A DNA stretch of 64,000 bases from Sceloporus undulatus. Taxonomy: Eukaryota; Chordata; Lepidosauria; Squamata; Phrynosomatidae. The notes below the pieces were generated by a model, which ran no database searches, had not been told where the DNA came from, and worked only from the letters and a program-made list of their open reading frames with translations. The first letter of the stretch is position 1. Every line of letters starts with the position of its first letter. A program made the position numbers and the translations under genes. Shown one piece after another: positions 23,382 to 34,129 of the stretch. The DNA lies in contig NC_056527.1 in NCBI RefSeq assembly GCF_019175285.1, forward strand, positions 112,038,799-112,102,798, read 5' to 3'.

Positions 23382-23469
23382 TTGGTGGCGCAATAGTTAA
23401 ATGCTGGTCCTGCAGCCAAAATGTTGTGAGTTCGATCCTGAGGGGCTCCAAGGTTGACTCAGCCTTCCA
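23382..23469 (+). mobile_element. tRNA-derived SINE, 5' part
   Basis: GCCTTGGTGGCGCAATAG and GAGTTCGATCC are RNA polymerase III box A- and box B-like motifs of a tRNA-type head. The rest is lost in the gap. Confidence 0.7.
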
Positions 23470-23494
23470 NNNNNNNNNNNNNNNNNNNNNNNNN
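23470..23494. other. Assembly gap (25 N)
   Basis: A run of N lies between the end of copy 1's flank and the start of the repeated segment. Confidence 0.99.
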
Positions 23495-25492
23495 CAGGCA
23501 CCAGGATTTGAGCTGTACATCATCCAGACTCCCCATTGAGAGCATCCGCCCATGCAGAAAGGGCCTCAGATTACACCCTGTTTTAAAGACCAGCTTTTTA
23601 AAGTACACAGTCTTCCCCCTGAAATAGAATGGCTGGAAGAATGAAGGGCATGCTGCTTTTAAAAGTAAAAGGACAGTTGCAGACAGAACAACACCTTGGA
23701 ATGTAGGGAGGCAGTGACCTGATGGACATAGGAGTTTAGTGCATAGCTAAAAACTGTGACATACCACTACTGTTTTCAATTCTAATTCAGAATAATCAGA
23801 TATTATTGCTGCATTTTCTGCTTATGCCGCCAGCCGGGTGAATACTGGGTAATTTCTGGCTAGAAGCTGTGCTCTGCCAGCCTCTTTTCAAAACTTGGGA
23901 AGCTCCTGCCTTTGCAAATCAGCCAGCTGAGCTGGCATTCTAGCCAGAACGTTACCCAGGATTCACCCCAGCTGGCGGCATCAGTGGCAAAATGCAGGTG
24001 ATAATATCCAGATGTATCCCGAACTAGAACTGAAAACAGCCGAGATAAGTTACGTTTTTTACTCTGCCACTAAACCAATATCGTCACTTATAAAAGCCAA
24101 GCAAAACCAAAGAAGATCCAAAAGATTTTTTTTAAAAAAATGCCCGCTGTAACAGTTCCTTAAGTAGATAACTCATATCAACGCAATTAATCAATGTTGT
24201 TGAATCTGTTTCATAGTACACTTGTCCCTCCACATTTGAAGCTTTGACTTTTGCGATTTTTTATTCACTGATTTATTAAATATTTTCTCTAGGAATCTCT
24301 AGATCCTCCGTGCAGTTTATGGTGAACTTTAACAAAGGTTGCCCTGAGGACCTAGAGTTCCTAGAAGAACACTCCACTAGGAATTGTAGCTCCTCCAGAA
24401 TAATCTATGGTCAGTATCTGGTAGATGTTGATCACAGAGTTTGTACTGGAGGACACCGAGATTCCTAGAGCGGTGTTCTTTCAGCTAAAAACATAGTGTT
24501 TTTGTATTATTGGAGAGCCATGAGGTGAATTCATACTTAAAAATAAATGACTGGTGACATTTTTGTTGCTTACTGTCTTCTTTACTTCACCCCCTTTTTG
24601 TTTTTTCTATATGCCAGTTCATCTATGAGCACTGTTGTGTTGAGACCCTATCCAACCAACTGTAAAATGAGATCCACTATGGTTGCCATGCTTTCAAAAT
24701 CTCCATTCATACTCTATTCAAGAGTAATGTTACACGTCGTGTTTTTGTATTGCAACTCTTCCATGTGAGCCTTTAATGCAAAGGATCACAAAGCACCAAT
24801 TTAAATTTAATTTGGAAAGAGCCAGAAATGTTTTAAAAAATCAAAAATCTTCGTGGAGTGATATTAAATGTTGCATCACAATGATCCAGTCTGCTAAGCC
24901 ACCTGTGACTGGAAGTTAGAGCTGTCAATGAGCAGACTCTGGCACAGCTCTGCCCCCACCTGCACCCCTCCGTTTGTCCCTACCAATTGTTGTTGGTTTG
25001 CCTTATTTTGTAGAAATAAACCGCTCTGACATTCTTTAACTGTATTTTGATGGCTGGATAACCAAATCAGTATGATTACTTCAGACCCATCTCCTCTAAT
25101 CCCTGTGGGTCCCAGACAGCCCCAACTGACCTGGCTAGGAGTGCTTCTACTCTGTAGAATCAATGTTGTTTGAACCATTTTAACTGTCATGGTTCCATCC
25201 TACAGAATATTACGGTTTGTAGCTTGTTATCTCGAGGTGTATGCTGAGTTCATAACCCTTGTCAAAGTGGACACAAGCAGAGTTTATGTACATGGACAAG
25301 ATGGCCAGAAGAGGTCTGTGAAGAGTCTTAGAAGTTTATCCCCCCCATCCCTCCCCCCCCCCCGTTATAGGCATGGGAAGGGGATGCTCGGGTGCGTGCA
25401 ACTGAGAATAAACAGATTTTTTTGCACATCACAAGCATTCTCAAAAGGCCCCATTCCGGCGCCCCGCACCAGGCCCTCCCCATTCAGTGCTG
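23495..25492 (+). repeat. Two-kb segment repeated after the gap, copy 2
   Basis: Same order as 21132-23156 with many single-base insertions and losses (for example GTAGATGTTGATCAC region near 24420). It starts abruptly at the last N. The pattern fits low-accuracy long-read sequence used to fill a gap. Confidence 0.9.
23731..24076. mobile_element. Foldback element, second assembled copy
   Basis: Corresponds to 21369-21715. Confidence 0.7.
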
Positions 25493-25690
25493 GGAGTGAA
25501 ATTTTTTGTCTGACAGAAAACAGACAGACAAATGGCGCTCCTCAGCACTGAACAGGGACGGCCTGTGCTGGGTGCCGGAATGGGGCCTTTTGAGGATGTT
25601 TTGGTGTGTGATAAATCCGTTTTTCGCGCCCACAAGCATCCCCTTCCCGTGCCCATAACGGGGGGGAAACAGGTGCGATAAACTTCTTAG
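25327..25690. mobile_element. Foldback element with both arms
   Basis: Left arm CTTAGAAGTTTATC, poly-C, GCATGGGAAGGGGATGCT and GGCCCCATTCCGGCGCC is mirrored on the right as GGTGCCGGAATGGGGCC, AGCATCCCCTTCCCGTGCC and GATAAACTTCTTAG. The loop is near 25500-25525. Open frames on both strands are products of the palindrome. Confidence 0.75.
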
Positions 25691-26091
25691 TTACGTAGCA
25701 AACTTCCTCTCACACACAGGAATGAATCTCAGTACAGCAAACTTTCTCTCAAATGAGGGTTCTTTAATCTTTGTTACATAACTATTTACAAAGATTACAC
25801 AGAGTATATGACATCCGTCTTGAATACTCTCAAATAAGTTACTTTACCAACCAACCAACCATAACAACAACCTCTAAGGCAGTTACAGTAACACCAACTG
25901 TCTAACCGACATTCTCTCTCAGAAGAAAAAGTGGCAGTTGCATCAGCCTTTCCATGATGAACTGTTTTAAAATGCAGACTCATGTAACTGTCACTAGAAG
26001 CATTAATAACATTGCTACAGTTCTTCCTAGTGGCCACATCCATGCCATTTTTTTAGACCTGTTTACAACATGGTCCTGACATGTTAGGTAC
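25691..26091. other. Intergenic, unassigned
   Basis: I see no gene and no repeat I can name with support. Confidence 0.35.
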
Positions 26092-26165
26092 CAACACTCT
26101 GGCAGAGAAGGCTAAAGACCTCATAAAACTACAAGTCCCAGGATTGCATAGGAAGAAACTACAGG
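26092..26165. mobile_element. Half of a family A MITE
   Basis: CTCTGGCAGAGAAGGCTAAA to AAACTACAAGTCCCAGGATT is the inner part of the family A consensus. It is cut off where the LINE begins. Confidence 0.6.
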
Positions 26166-27400
26166 GTAGATTCCAGAGGGTGGTGCTCGGGGACAGTCGC
26201 TCCGCGAAAACAGAGCTTAAATGTGGCATCCCTCAAGGCGTTATACTGTCCCTGATGCTATTCAACATTTATATGAAGCCGCTGGGGGAAATCATTCGCA
26301 TACATGGGGCAGGGTGTTATCAGTACGCTGATGACACCCAAATATATTTCTCCATGTCCCGATCAGCAGCTATGACAACAGATGGCATTTCTCCCCTCAA
26401 TCAGTGTCTTGAAGCGGTAATGGGCTGAATGAAGAAAAACAAGCTCAGGCTGAATCCAGACAAAATGGAGGTACTTACAGTAGGGGCTCCCAAACCAGGT
26501 ATAGGGTTGCAACCTCCAATCCTAGATGGGGTCACGCTCTCCACAAAGGACTGTGTTCGCAGTCTGGGGGTGCTCCTAGATCCGTTGCTTCACATGAGAA
26601 ATCAGGTGAATGCGACGATCAGGAGCGCCTGTTATCAGGTTCGGCTAATACGCCAGCTGCGCCCTTTCCTGGAAGTAAAGGACCTAGAAACTGTTGTACA
26701 TTCACTGGTAACTTCACGACTTGATTTCTGCAATGCACTCTACATGGGGCTACCCTTGTGCTTAGTCTGGAAACTTCAACTAGTGCAAAATATGGCAGTC
26801 AGGCTGGTCACCGGAAAAACTAGGAGTGACCGAATAACACCCATCTTAAAATCTCTTCACTGGCTGCCTATTAGTTTCCGGGCACAGTACAAGGTGTTGG
26901 TTATAACCTTTAAAGCTCTACATGGCTTGCATCCAACCTATTTGAGGGATCACCTGCTTCCATATAATCCGCTTCACACCCTCTGGTCCTCTGGGAGGAA
27001 TCTATTGCAGCCTTTAAAACCCAGACTAACTGCTACCTCCCAGAGGGCCTTCTCTGCAATTGCTCCCAAACTATGGAACGGTCTGCCGGATGAGATCCGT
27101 CAAATTGCCAGCTTAGACAGCTTTTAAAAAGCTGTCAAGACGGATCTCTTCAGGCAGGCCTTTCCTGAATAGAGTGCCTGGCTACAGAATGACTGCCCCC
27201 CACATCATGTATTAGCCCACCACTCTGTCCTCGTATATCTTTGTGTGTGTGTGTGTTTAATAGATATTTTAATTGTACATGTTTAATCCTGTTTTAAGGG
27301 GGGGGATTTGGGACATAATTTTGTAAATGTGGATTTTAATATGTTGTGAGCTGCTTTGATTGTCTTGTCACAGAAAAGCAGGATATAAATAAAAGTTTTA
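26166..27400 (+). mobile_element. L2-like LINE, 5'-truncated, plus strand
   Basis: Encodes the second half of reverse transcriptase: RFQRVVLGDSRS, CGIPQGVILSLMLFNIYM, the catalytic YQYADDTQIYF, LRLNPDKMEVLTVG, RSLGVLLDPLLHMRNQVNA, SRLDFCNALYMGLP and HWLPISFRAQYKVLVITF. A stop interrupts just after CLEAVMG near 26427, and another at 27125 after SLDSF. The 3' end is GATATAAATAAAAG and a (TTTATT)n-type tail. Inactive. Confidence 0.88.
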
Positions 27401-28790
27401 TTTATTTATTATTTATTACCATAAGCAAAACAATAACAATAAAAATACAGATTAAAATAATTAAAACAGGTGAATTGGAGAAAGTCAGTTTGTTGCAGAG
27501 AGGAAGTATCTTAATTAAAGTTTGTGGTAATATGGTAATGTGGGAGGGGGGGAAGCTCAGTCAGCCTGGGAAGATCCATCTTGACAGCCTTTTTAAAGGC
27601 ATTAAGACTGGTGATATGACGGATCTTCTCCAGCAGGTCATTCCACACTTTAGGAGCAGCAGATGACTGGGAAACCACAGTCAGCCTGGTCTTCTTTGAC
27701 TGCAGTAGATTCTTCCCAGAGGACCTGAGTGTGCGGGATGGATTGTATGGAGAAAGGCACTCCTGCAGGTAAGCTGGATGCAAGCCTTGTAGGGTTTTAA
27801 AGGTTAAAACCAACACCTTGTACTGCTCCCAGAAACTAATTGGCAGCCAATGGACATATTTTAGGATTTGTGTTATATGGTCACTCCTGATGACCAATGA
27901 CCAGTCTGGCTGCCTTTTTTGAACTAACTAAAGTTTCTGGATGCATATACCATAGTTTCCAGGTCCTCCAGTTCCTGGAAAGGATGAAGCTGGCATATCA
28001 GCCAAAGTTGATAGCAAGCACTCCTGACAGTCGCATTTACCTGATTTGACATCTGGAGTGATGAGTCTAGAAGCACTCCCAGACTGCAAACACAGTCCTT
28101 TAAGGGGAGTGTGACCCCATCTAGGACTGGTTGGTGTATCTCAGTACCTGGATTAGGGGCCCCTACTGTAAGAACCTCTGTTTTTTCTGGATTCAGTTTT
28201 AGTCTGTTTTTCCTCATCCAGTCCATTACCGCCTTAAGACAATCATTGAGAGAAGAGGTGTCATCTGTAGTCAAAGCTGTAGACTGAGACATGGAGAAAT
28301 ATATCTGGGTGTCATCTGCATACTGATAATACCCCGCCCCATGCCTCCGAATGATCTCTCCCAGCGGCTTCATATATATATTGAATAGCATTGAGGTCAG
28401 GATGGTGCCTTGAGGACTGCCACAATTAAACTCTTTTTTTAAAGAGCGACTGTCCCCGAGCATCACCCTCTGGAATCTGCCCAAGGGGAAGGAGCGGAAC
28501 CACTGCAATGTGATGTCTCCGATTCCTAACTCTCTCAGGCTTTCCAGAAGGATGTCATGGTCAGTCTTATCAAAGGCTGTTGAGAGGTCTAATAGCACCA
28601 ACAGGATCATACTACCCTTGTCAATGCCTAGGCGAAGGTCATCAGCTAAGGAAACTATGGTAGTCTCAACTCCATATCTTGTCCTAAAGCTGGTTTGAAA
28701 TAGTTCTAGATAATTGGTTTCATCCAAGACCACTTGGAGCTGAAGGGCAACAGCCCTCTCAATCACTTTAATAATTGTTTCAGCATAAAG
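27401..28790 (-). mobile_element. L2-like LINE, 5'-truncated, minus strand
   Basis: Encodes, from right to left, VALQLQVVLDETNYLELFQ, LLDLSTAFDKTDHDIL (catalytic region A), PQGTILTSMLFNIYMKP, YQYADDTQIYFSMSQS, LKLNPEKTEVLTVGAPN, CSLGVLLDSSLQMSNQVNA, then after a frame break near 27900 HWLPISFWEQYKVLVLTF. It is longer at the 5' end than its neighbour and meets it tail to tail near 27400. Confidence 0.87.
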
Positions 28791-29383
28791 TCATTTGCAG
28801 TCCTAACTGCAGCCAAACCACTGAATCAGTGAGAACTTCATTACTCAACAAGAGTTTTATTAATTCAAGGAATTTACTCTTTGTGGGACTAGTGATTGCA
28901 TTATTTCAATGTAATTCAACAGATAAGTCCAGATGACCACAAATGATTCCCATGGAATTAATGGTAGATGGATTAATAATTATATGCAGAATTATAACTC
29001 ATTTCAGAGAAGTAATTCTAAATTTTACTAGGCATGGTTCCAATGCTGTATGTTTTCTTTGAAATGCCATGGAGAAATTATGACTATGTGTGTTTATCTG
29101 CCATGCAATTATCAAAATAACAGTGATTAATTCTGCACATTTGAAAATCCCCAAGAAGTTCCAATGAACATGTCCAAACAATGAACTAAGATCAAAGAAT
29201 GCTATTAATATTCTTCATGTTGTTAAAAGATGGGTGACAGTCTGATTCTGTACACTCTACACCACTTTTTGATTTCAAATCAGCTGAATTTGCAGCCATA
29301 CTTGCCAAGCACTCCTTACCAGCATCATCTTAATGATGATGTTTGAAGTGGGCAATCCAGTCTAACACATTTTTTAATAGAAG
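28791..29383. other. Upstream region of V2R-3
   Basis: AT-rich; no repeat named and no clear promoter motif. Confidence 0.4.
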
Positions 29384-29601
29384 ATGGCACTATTCATAGG
29401 ATCAATGTTAGTGGTACTTCCTGAAGTGATGTGCTATAGACCTATTGCCAAATGTGCCATTGGTAGCCCACTTCCTATTAAGCATAAGTATTATCATTCA
29501 GGAGATCTCCTCATTGGTGGTATTATTTCTCAGATCTACGTTATCTCTGACCTGATCACATTCAAAAGACATCCGTCTGAAGAACTGGTTGATGATCTCA
29601 T
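29384..29601 (+). pseudogene. V2R-3 exon 1
   Basis: 218 bp, open, ATG to a GTGAGT donor. Leader MALFIGSMLVVLPEVMC; closest in sequence to V2R-1 exon 1 (RPIAKC, SDLITF, RHP.EE). Confidence 0.88.
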
Positions 29602-30577
29602 GTGAGTTGGAACTCTTAAGTAACCCATACTTTGGACTAGCTATAATAAAAAAAACATAGGCATACTGAGCTGATGGGCTACAACTTTAGTGGGTCTGGG
29701 AACAACCAAAGGGAAGACATTCAACCTCTTCTTGATCACATCATCATATATAGTAGCAGTGATAGTAGTGGTATTAGTAGTGACTAGGGATGTGGCTCTT
29801 CATTCATTTTCTTCTTGAAGAAAGGAACATGTGATTTTAAGCAATTTTCTTCCTGCTGCAGTATTTATTCTGTGCAAAATTTGCCCATGGTTGTTTTGCA
29901 CAGAAAACAGCATTTTCCATGTAGAACTATCTTCTGTGCAGAAAAAGCTGTTCTTTACACAGAAAATGCTATTTTCTATGCAAAGTGACAACATATGAAT
30001 TTTGCACAGCATAAGTCTTGAACCACAAATATTCTCACCAATGCAGGATTTTTCTTGTCAGGATTTCTCAATACTCAAAAAGCTTTCTAAAAAATCATTT
30101 TGGAATATTTTTCCACCCCTTGTAGTTACAGCAGCAATTACTATCACACTACATTTCTTCTCAGTAGTTGCAGTTACTCTAGGGGCAAAACAACATAATG
30201 CAACAGCTGAAGAATAATAGTAACTTCTAGTACTATTACTGCACAGAAAGGCAATTAGACTAGATAGCTCCTGACATCCTTTCCAACTGTCTGATTTTAT
30301 TACTCCTTCTACTATTAGTACAATAATAGGATTCTAATTGCATAGCAATATATTTCTGCTAGTAATCCAGCCTGCCTCAAAGTCTGCTTCCAGCTTCTAA
30401 AAACCTTGTGAATTTAATTATTTATAAAATTAATGCTATGTGCTGAGTTATTATTGTTGAATGAAAAAAAAAAACCATTTAATACATTTTCTGGCCTTTT
30501 CAGGAGTCTGTTTACCTGAATGGCCCTTTGTCTGGATTTCAGCTATCTAAACATAAATAAGGAAATGGAAGCATCTT
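29602..30577. other. V2R-3 intron 1, left part
   Basis: Contains at about 29845-30010 several degenerate, partly inverted copies of TTTTCTGTGCAGAAAA. Similar words recur at 49550-49860 in V2R-4. No exon seen. Confidence 0.5.
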
Positions 30578-30741
30578 GTCTATTTTTACATCCAGCCTCC
30601 AAAGACCTCCAATGAAGGACAGTCCATCATCTTCTTAGGCAGTCCATTCCACTGTTGAGCAGCTCTTATCATCATGAAATTCTCCCTAATGTTCAGGTGG
30701 AATCTCTTTTCTTACAATTTGAAGTCATTGGCTTGTGTCCT
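30578..30741 (-). mobile_element. CR1 fragment, part 1 (interrupted)
   Basis: Reverse-oriented CR1: CAGTCCATTCCACTGTTGAG and ATGTTCAGGTGGAATCTC align with 62641-62750. It continues after the two foldbacks at 31432. Confidence 0.75.
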
Positions 30742-31071
30742 AGGACCCTATCACATGGGATTAAAACTCTGGTTTACCTTTTCCAAATTCAGTGCTAATT
30801 TGGGAGACAGCTGGGTGTTATAGCAAAGAAATCACTGCTGAATTGCCACCCAGGCGCAACCCAGGTCCTGTAAACTACTTCTGTGACCATTTTTAGAAGT
30901 CAGAAGCTTCCAACTTCAAAAAATGGTTGTGGAGGCAGTTTACAGGACCCAGGCTGTATCTGGGATGGACCCAGATGGTGATTCAGCAGCAATTTCTGTG
31001 TAATAGGACCCAGCTGCCTCTTGAATTAGCACTGAATTCAGGAAAGGTAAGACAGAGTTTTAACCTCATGC
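30742..31071. mobile_element. Foldback element in V2R-3 intron 1
   Basis: Left end CACATGGGATTAAAACTCTG is mirrored on the right by CAGAGTTTTAACCTCATG. Inner arms include TTCAGTGCTAATTTGGGAG against CTTGAATTAGCACTGAA and CTGGGTCCTGTAAACT-type arms around a centre near 30905. Confidence 0.75.
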
Positions 31072-31074
31072 ATA

Positions 31075-31431
31075 CTCAGGCGGGGTACAAAACCGCCGCT
31101 TTGCGGCGCTTCCCCGCCACCGCCATTTGCTCCGTGCGGGAGCCGCAGCAGCCAAACCGCGCGACTCCCACGCGGTGCAAAAAAGAAGCTCCATTTCGGA
31201 GCTTCTTCTTGCAGCGCTCTAGGACGTCACAGACTCGTGACGTCATAGGCGCCGCGACAATCTGGACGCTATGCGTCCAGTACGAAAGATGGCGGCGCCC
31301 ATGTAGAAGGTGCGCCACCATCTTGTACGTATAGGATACGTACTAGGGTTAGGGGGGTGCGGAAGCACGCCCCTTCCTAACCCTAGTACGTATCCTATAC
31401 GTACTATATGGTGGTGTGTATCCCGCCTCAG
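31075..31431. mobile_element. CpG-rich foldback element
   Basis: Ends CTCAGGCGGGGTAC and GTATCCCGCCTCAG are inverted. It is very CpG-rich, with internal hairpins: GACGTCAC..GTGACGTC at about 31222-31245, and a near-perfect arm pair at 31327-31410 (GTATAGGATACGTACTAGGG against CCCTAGTACGTATCCTATAC). It abuts the preceding foldback with 3 bases between. Confidence 0.75.
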
Positions 31432-31545
31432 TTTCTGAAACAGCAGAAAACATACTCGCTGCATTTTAGATCAATCCATTCTACATTTCAGATATTTAAG
31501 CATATCACCACTACTCAAATTATCTAACATGGATAACTATTAAAA
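31432..31545 (-). mobile_element. CR1 fragment, part 2
   Basis: CTGAAACAGCAGAAAACATAC followed by TTCAGATATTTAAGCATATC continues the CR1 alignment broken at 30741 (compare 62750-62830). Confidence 0.55.
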
Positions 31546-31633
31546 GTCATTGTGGACATAAAATGTTTGTATCTGTGTTCAGATATTGGCCAACTCTGTG
31601 TTTATGTGGTTCAAAGATTAATGCTAGAGTAAG

Positions 31634-31712
31634 GAAAGCAATGGCAAACCTCCTCTGAATAAGCCCAAAGAAAACCAAGACAGGTTTGCCATGGTTGGAG
31701 TCAACTTGGAGG
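31634..31712 (+). mobile_element. SINE 3' fragment
   Basis: GGCAAACCTCCTCTGAATAA to GGAGTCAACTTGGAGGCA matches the body and tail of the (ACA)n-tailed SINE at 47040. Confidence 0.6.
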
Positions 31713-31749
31713 CATATAAAAAACACATATCTGTGAAGTGTAATGTTTG

Positions 31750-32156
31750 GGAGTCAATGTTGACAAGCTGGAGAGTGTCCAGAGGAAGGCAATAAAATAG
31801 TGAAAGGTCTGGATAGCATGTCCAGACTTAGGGAGCTGGGTTTTAGGCTGGGGAAGAGCTGTTTAAGTGGTAACATGATAATCATTTTTAAATATTGAAG
31901 GGTGTCATATTGAGGAGGAGCAAGTTTGTTTTCTGCTGCTCCAGAGACTAGAACATTAGAAAGAACTTCCTTATAATAAGAGCTGTTGACCATGGATTAT
32001 GTTGCCTCGGGGTGGTGGAGTTTCCACTTGGAGGAGGTTTTATTGTTATAAAAACAGAGGCTGGATCGCTATTTGTGGGAGTGCTTTGATTATGCCTTCC
32101 AGCATGGCAGGGGTTGGATGTTTTCTCTTCCAGCTGTAGAATTCTGTGATTCTATA
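31750..32156 (+). mobile_element. CR1 3' fragment
   Basis: GACAAGCTGGAGAGTGTCC corresponds to the KLERVQRR coding region; it ends in the typical GAATTCTGTGATTCTATA CR1 terminus. Heavily decayed. Confidence 0.8.
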
Positions 32157-32384
32157 ATGAGAATGATACCTCCCTGAGCCATGAAATATATTTTGTGCAA
32201 TGTTAATCACAAGATATATGATTTTATCTCTTTCTTCACTTTTGAGATTTCTTTTATTTCACAGTGATTATTAAGGAAAAATGACAGAATTAACAGTCAG
32301 TGGCATACACGAGAGAAAAATAAATGTGGTAACTTCATATTCTGAAGCAGAGCACTATGACATGGGCTTTAACTTTCCTTGCAG

Positions 32385-32665
32385 GGTTTTTACGCAAACA
32401 CCAGCACATCTGGCATGCTATTTGCTATCAATGAGATAAATGGAAATCCACGGATTTTACCTAATACTACCTGGGCTTCTCTATCTCAACAGTTTCACAG
32501 CAAGATGGACCTACTTGCTCAATGGAGCTTCTCTCTACACATGATAGATTCATCCCTAACTACAAATGTGACATCAACGACAAGGCAGTAGCTGTTATTG
32601 CAGGACCTAATCCTCATATTTGTCAATTCATGGCCACAATTCTTTGCATTTACAAGATTCCACAG
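32385..32665 (+). pseudogene. V2R-3 exon 2 (damaged)
   Basis: From TTGCAG acceptor to CCACAG followed by GCAAGA. Recognisable pieces are FAINEINGNPRILPN and [17 protein letters not shown], in different frames. A GC donor is known in a minority of functional introns, so the frame loss is the stronger evidence. Confidence 0.85.
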
Positions 32666-33479
32666 GCAAGATGTGCTCATGAAACCCAGAGGAAGCCAAT
32701 GAAGGATTCATATTCATTTTCCCTTCAGATCAATTTGTACAATAGATCTAGACAGGAGAAAGTTAAAATAAATAAAGGGGCAACCATTCATGATGCTTAC
32801 AACAAAAGGAAACCGAATGAACCAAGGGAACCAATATATTTGTTTCACTGATGTAAATAATATAGATTATTGATGCCCTGCAGATGGTAGGCATACTCAA
32901 CCTTTTTTCCTGACCATGCTCCATGGCCATTTCTTTTGTGACTCAGGTAAAGATTCAGATCTCCATCTGACTTCAGTGTCATGGATGCCCAGCACTTAAG
33001 CCAAGGGGGCCACATGTAATACTGGCTCATTGACTCACTGATGTGGTATGAGATTTATACACACACACACACACCACACACGAATATGCACACATATCTA
33101 TGTGATCCTCTTGCCTGTGGGAAGGAATGGAGATTCCTCTGCAGCCTAGGAAGAACTATGTTTGTTTTTTACTGTGAAGAAATAGGTGGCATATAGGGTG
33201 ATGGTATCATGTATGGCAGGATTGGGTCAAGTAGATCTACACCGATCAAGGAGTGAATCGGAAAACATAATTTTGAGGTGGCTTCCCATTTTTATAAATC
33301 AAATCTTTGCTTCATTACTGAATTTTATTCAATAGTCTTCAATAGCAGAATGAGTACACAATAGGTAACACTAGGAAACCCTTTTGGCAAATGTTAAAAA
33401 CTAAGGGAAATATCACACTAATTCTAACGTGTGTGTGGTTGTGTATGTGTGTGTTGTATGTTCAGGTGCTGCAATATGA
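32666..33479. other. V2R-3 intron 2, left part
   Basis: AT-rich, with a (CA)n stretch at about 33060-33080 and a (TG)n-like stretch near 33430. No nameable element. Confidence 0.4.
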
Positions 33480-34042
33480 TGACTTCATGAATGCACAGAA
33501 TTTCTTAGGCAACGAATACTCAGAGCTGGTTTTGCCAGTCTTCCCGAAAATAGAAGAATCGCATGGGGGGAAAAACACCCCGAGGCGCTAACGAGCAAGC
33601 GCGGGGGCGCATGGAGCGGGATGGGAACCCGATGGGTCCCAGAACGCTAGTTTACCACGCGGCGAACCCGCGGCCGCCGCCCCGGCGTCCCCATCAGGTT
33701 TCCAATGTGTTCCAGAGGGGGCCATTTCTGGGAACAGTTTCAAAGGCATCCCAGAAATGGCACCCTGGAACACATTGGGAACCCGATGGAAGCCCGGCGG
33801 CGACGGTCAATGTTCCGCCGTGTGGTAAACTAGCGTTCTGGGACCCATTGGGTTCCTATCATACTCCGTGCGCGCCCGTGCTCGTGCTCGTTAGAACGCA
33901 TCGGGGGACGTTTTTCCCCCATGTGATAAACTTCAAAGCATCTGGCATTCGTTGGTGGCTTCCCAACCAAGTACTAACTAGTACTTACCCAGCATTGATT
34001 CCAAGATCAAATTTAATCTGGTGCCTCTGGGGTATTTAGATC
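33480..34042 (-). mobile_element. 5S-headed SINE split by a foldback
   Basis: Minus-strand SINE. The right part (33950-34042) has CCAAGTACTAA and TTCCAAGATCA, complements of the 5S rRNA box C/box A region. The left part (33480-33561) has TTTCTTAGGCAACGAATACT and GGTTTTGCCAGTC of the SINE body. The two parts join when 33562-33933 is removed. Confidence 0.65.
33562..33933. mobile_element. CpG-rich foldback element nested in the SINE
   Basis: An almost full-length palindrome of about 370 bp. Ends are CATGGGGGGAAAAACACCCC and GGACGTTTTTCCCCCATG. Arms run inward through GCTAACGAGCA / TGCTCGTTAG, GGTCCCAGAACGCTAG / CTAGCGTTCTGGGACC and CAATGTGTTCCAG / CTGGAACACATTG to a centre near 33740. The 158-codon frame here is a by-product. 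Confidence 0.8.
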
Positions 34043-34129
34043 TAATATCTAATACTAATGGGATCAGATCTGAGATGTTTGGGGACAAATGTTACAATTC
34101 AATGCTATTATGCAAAGAGATACAGATAC

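Noticed and set aside
23382-23469. A tRNA gene
   Set aside because: Box A- and B-like motifs are present but the sequence cannot form a full tRNA and continues into SINE sequence.
21132-25492. A real recent segmental duplication
   Set aside because: Possible, but the one-base indel pattern, the start exactly at the N run and the hairpin at the break fit an assembly artefact better.
22921-25551. Paired frames with a poly-proline or poly-glycine run
   Set aside because: They are the poly-C run of the foldback arm read in two frames, seen twice because the segment is assembled twice.
25691-26091. A possible long terminal repeat of a retrovirus-like element
   Set aside because: Only base composition suggested it; no paired repeat, primer site or coding part could be supported.
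33563-34039. A 158-codon plus-strand frame rich in Pro, Arg and Gly
   Set aside because: It lies over the arms of a CpG-rich palindrome and mirrors on the other strand, so the open frame reflects base composition.
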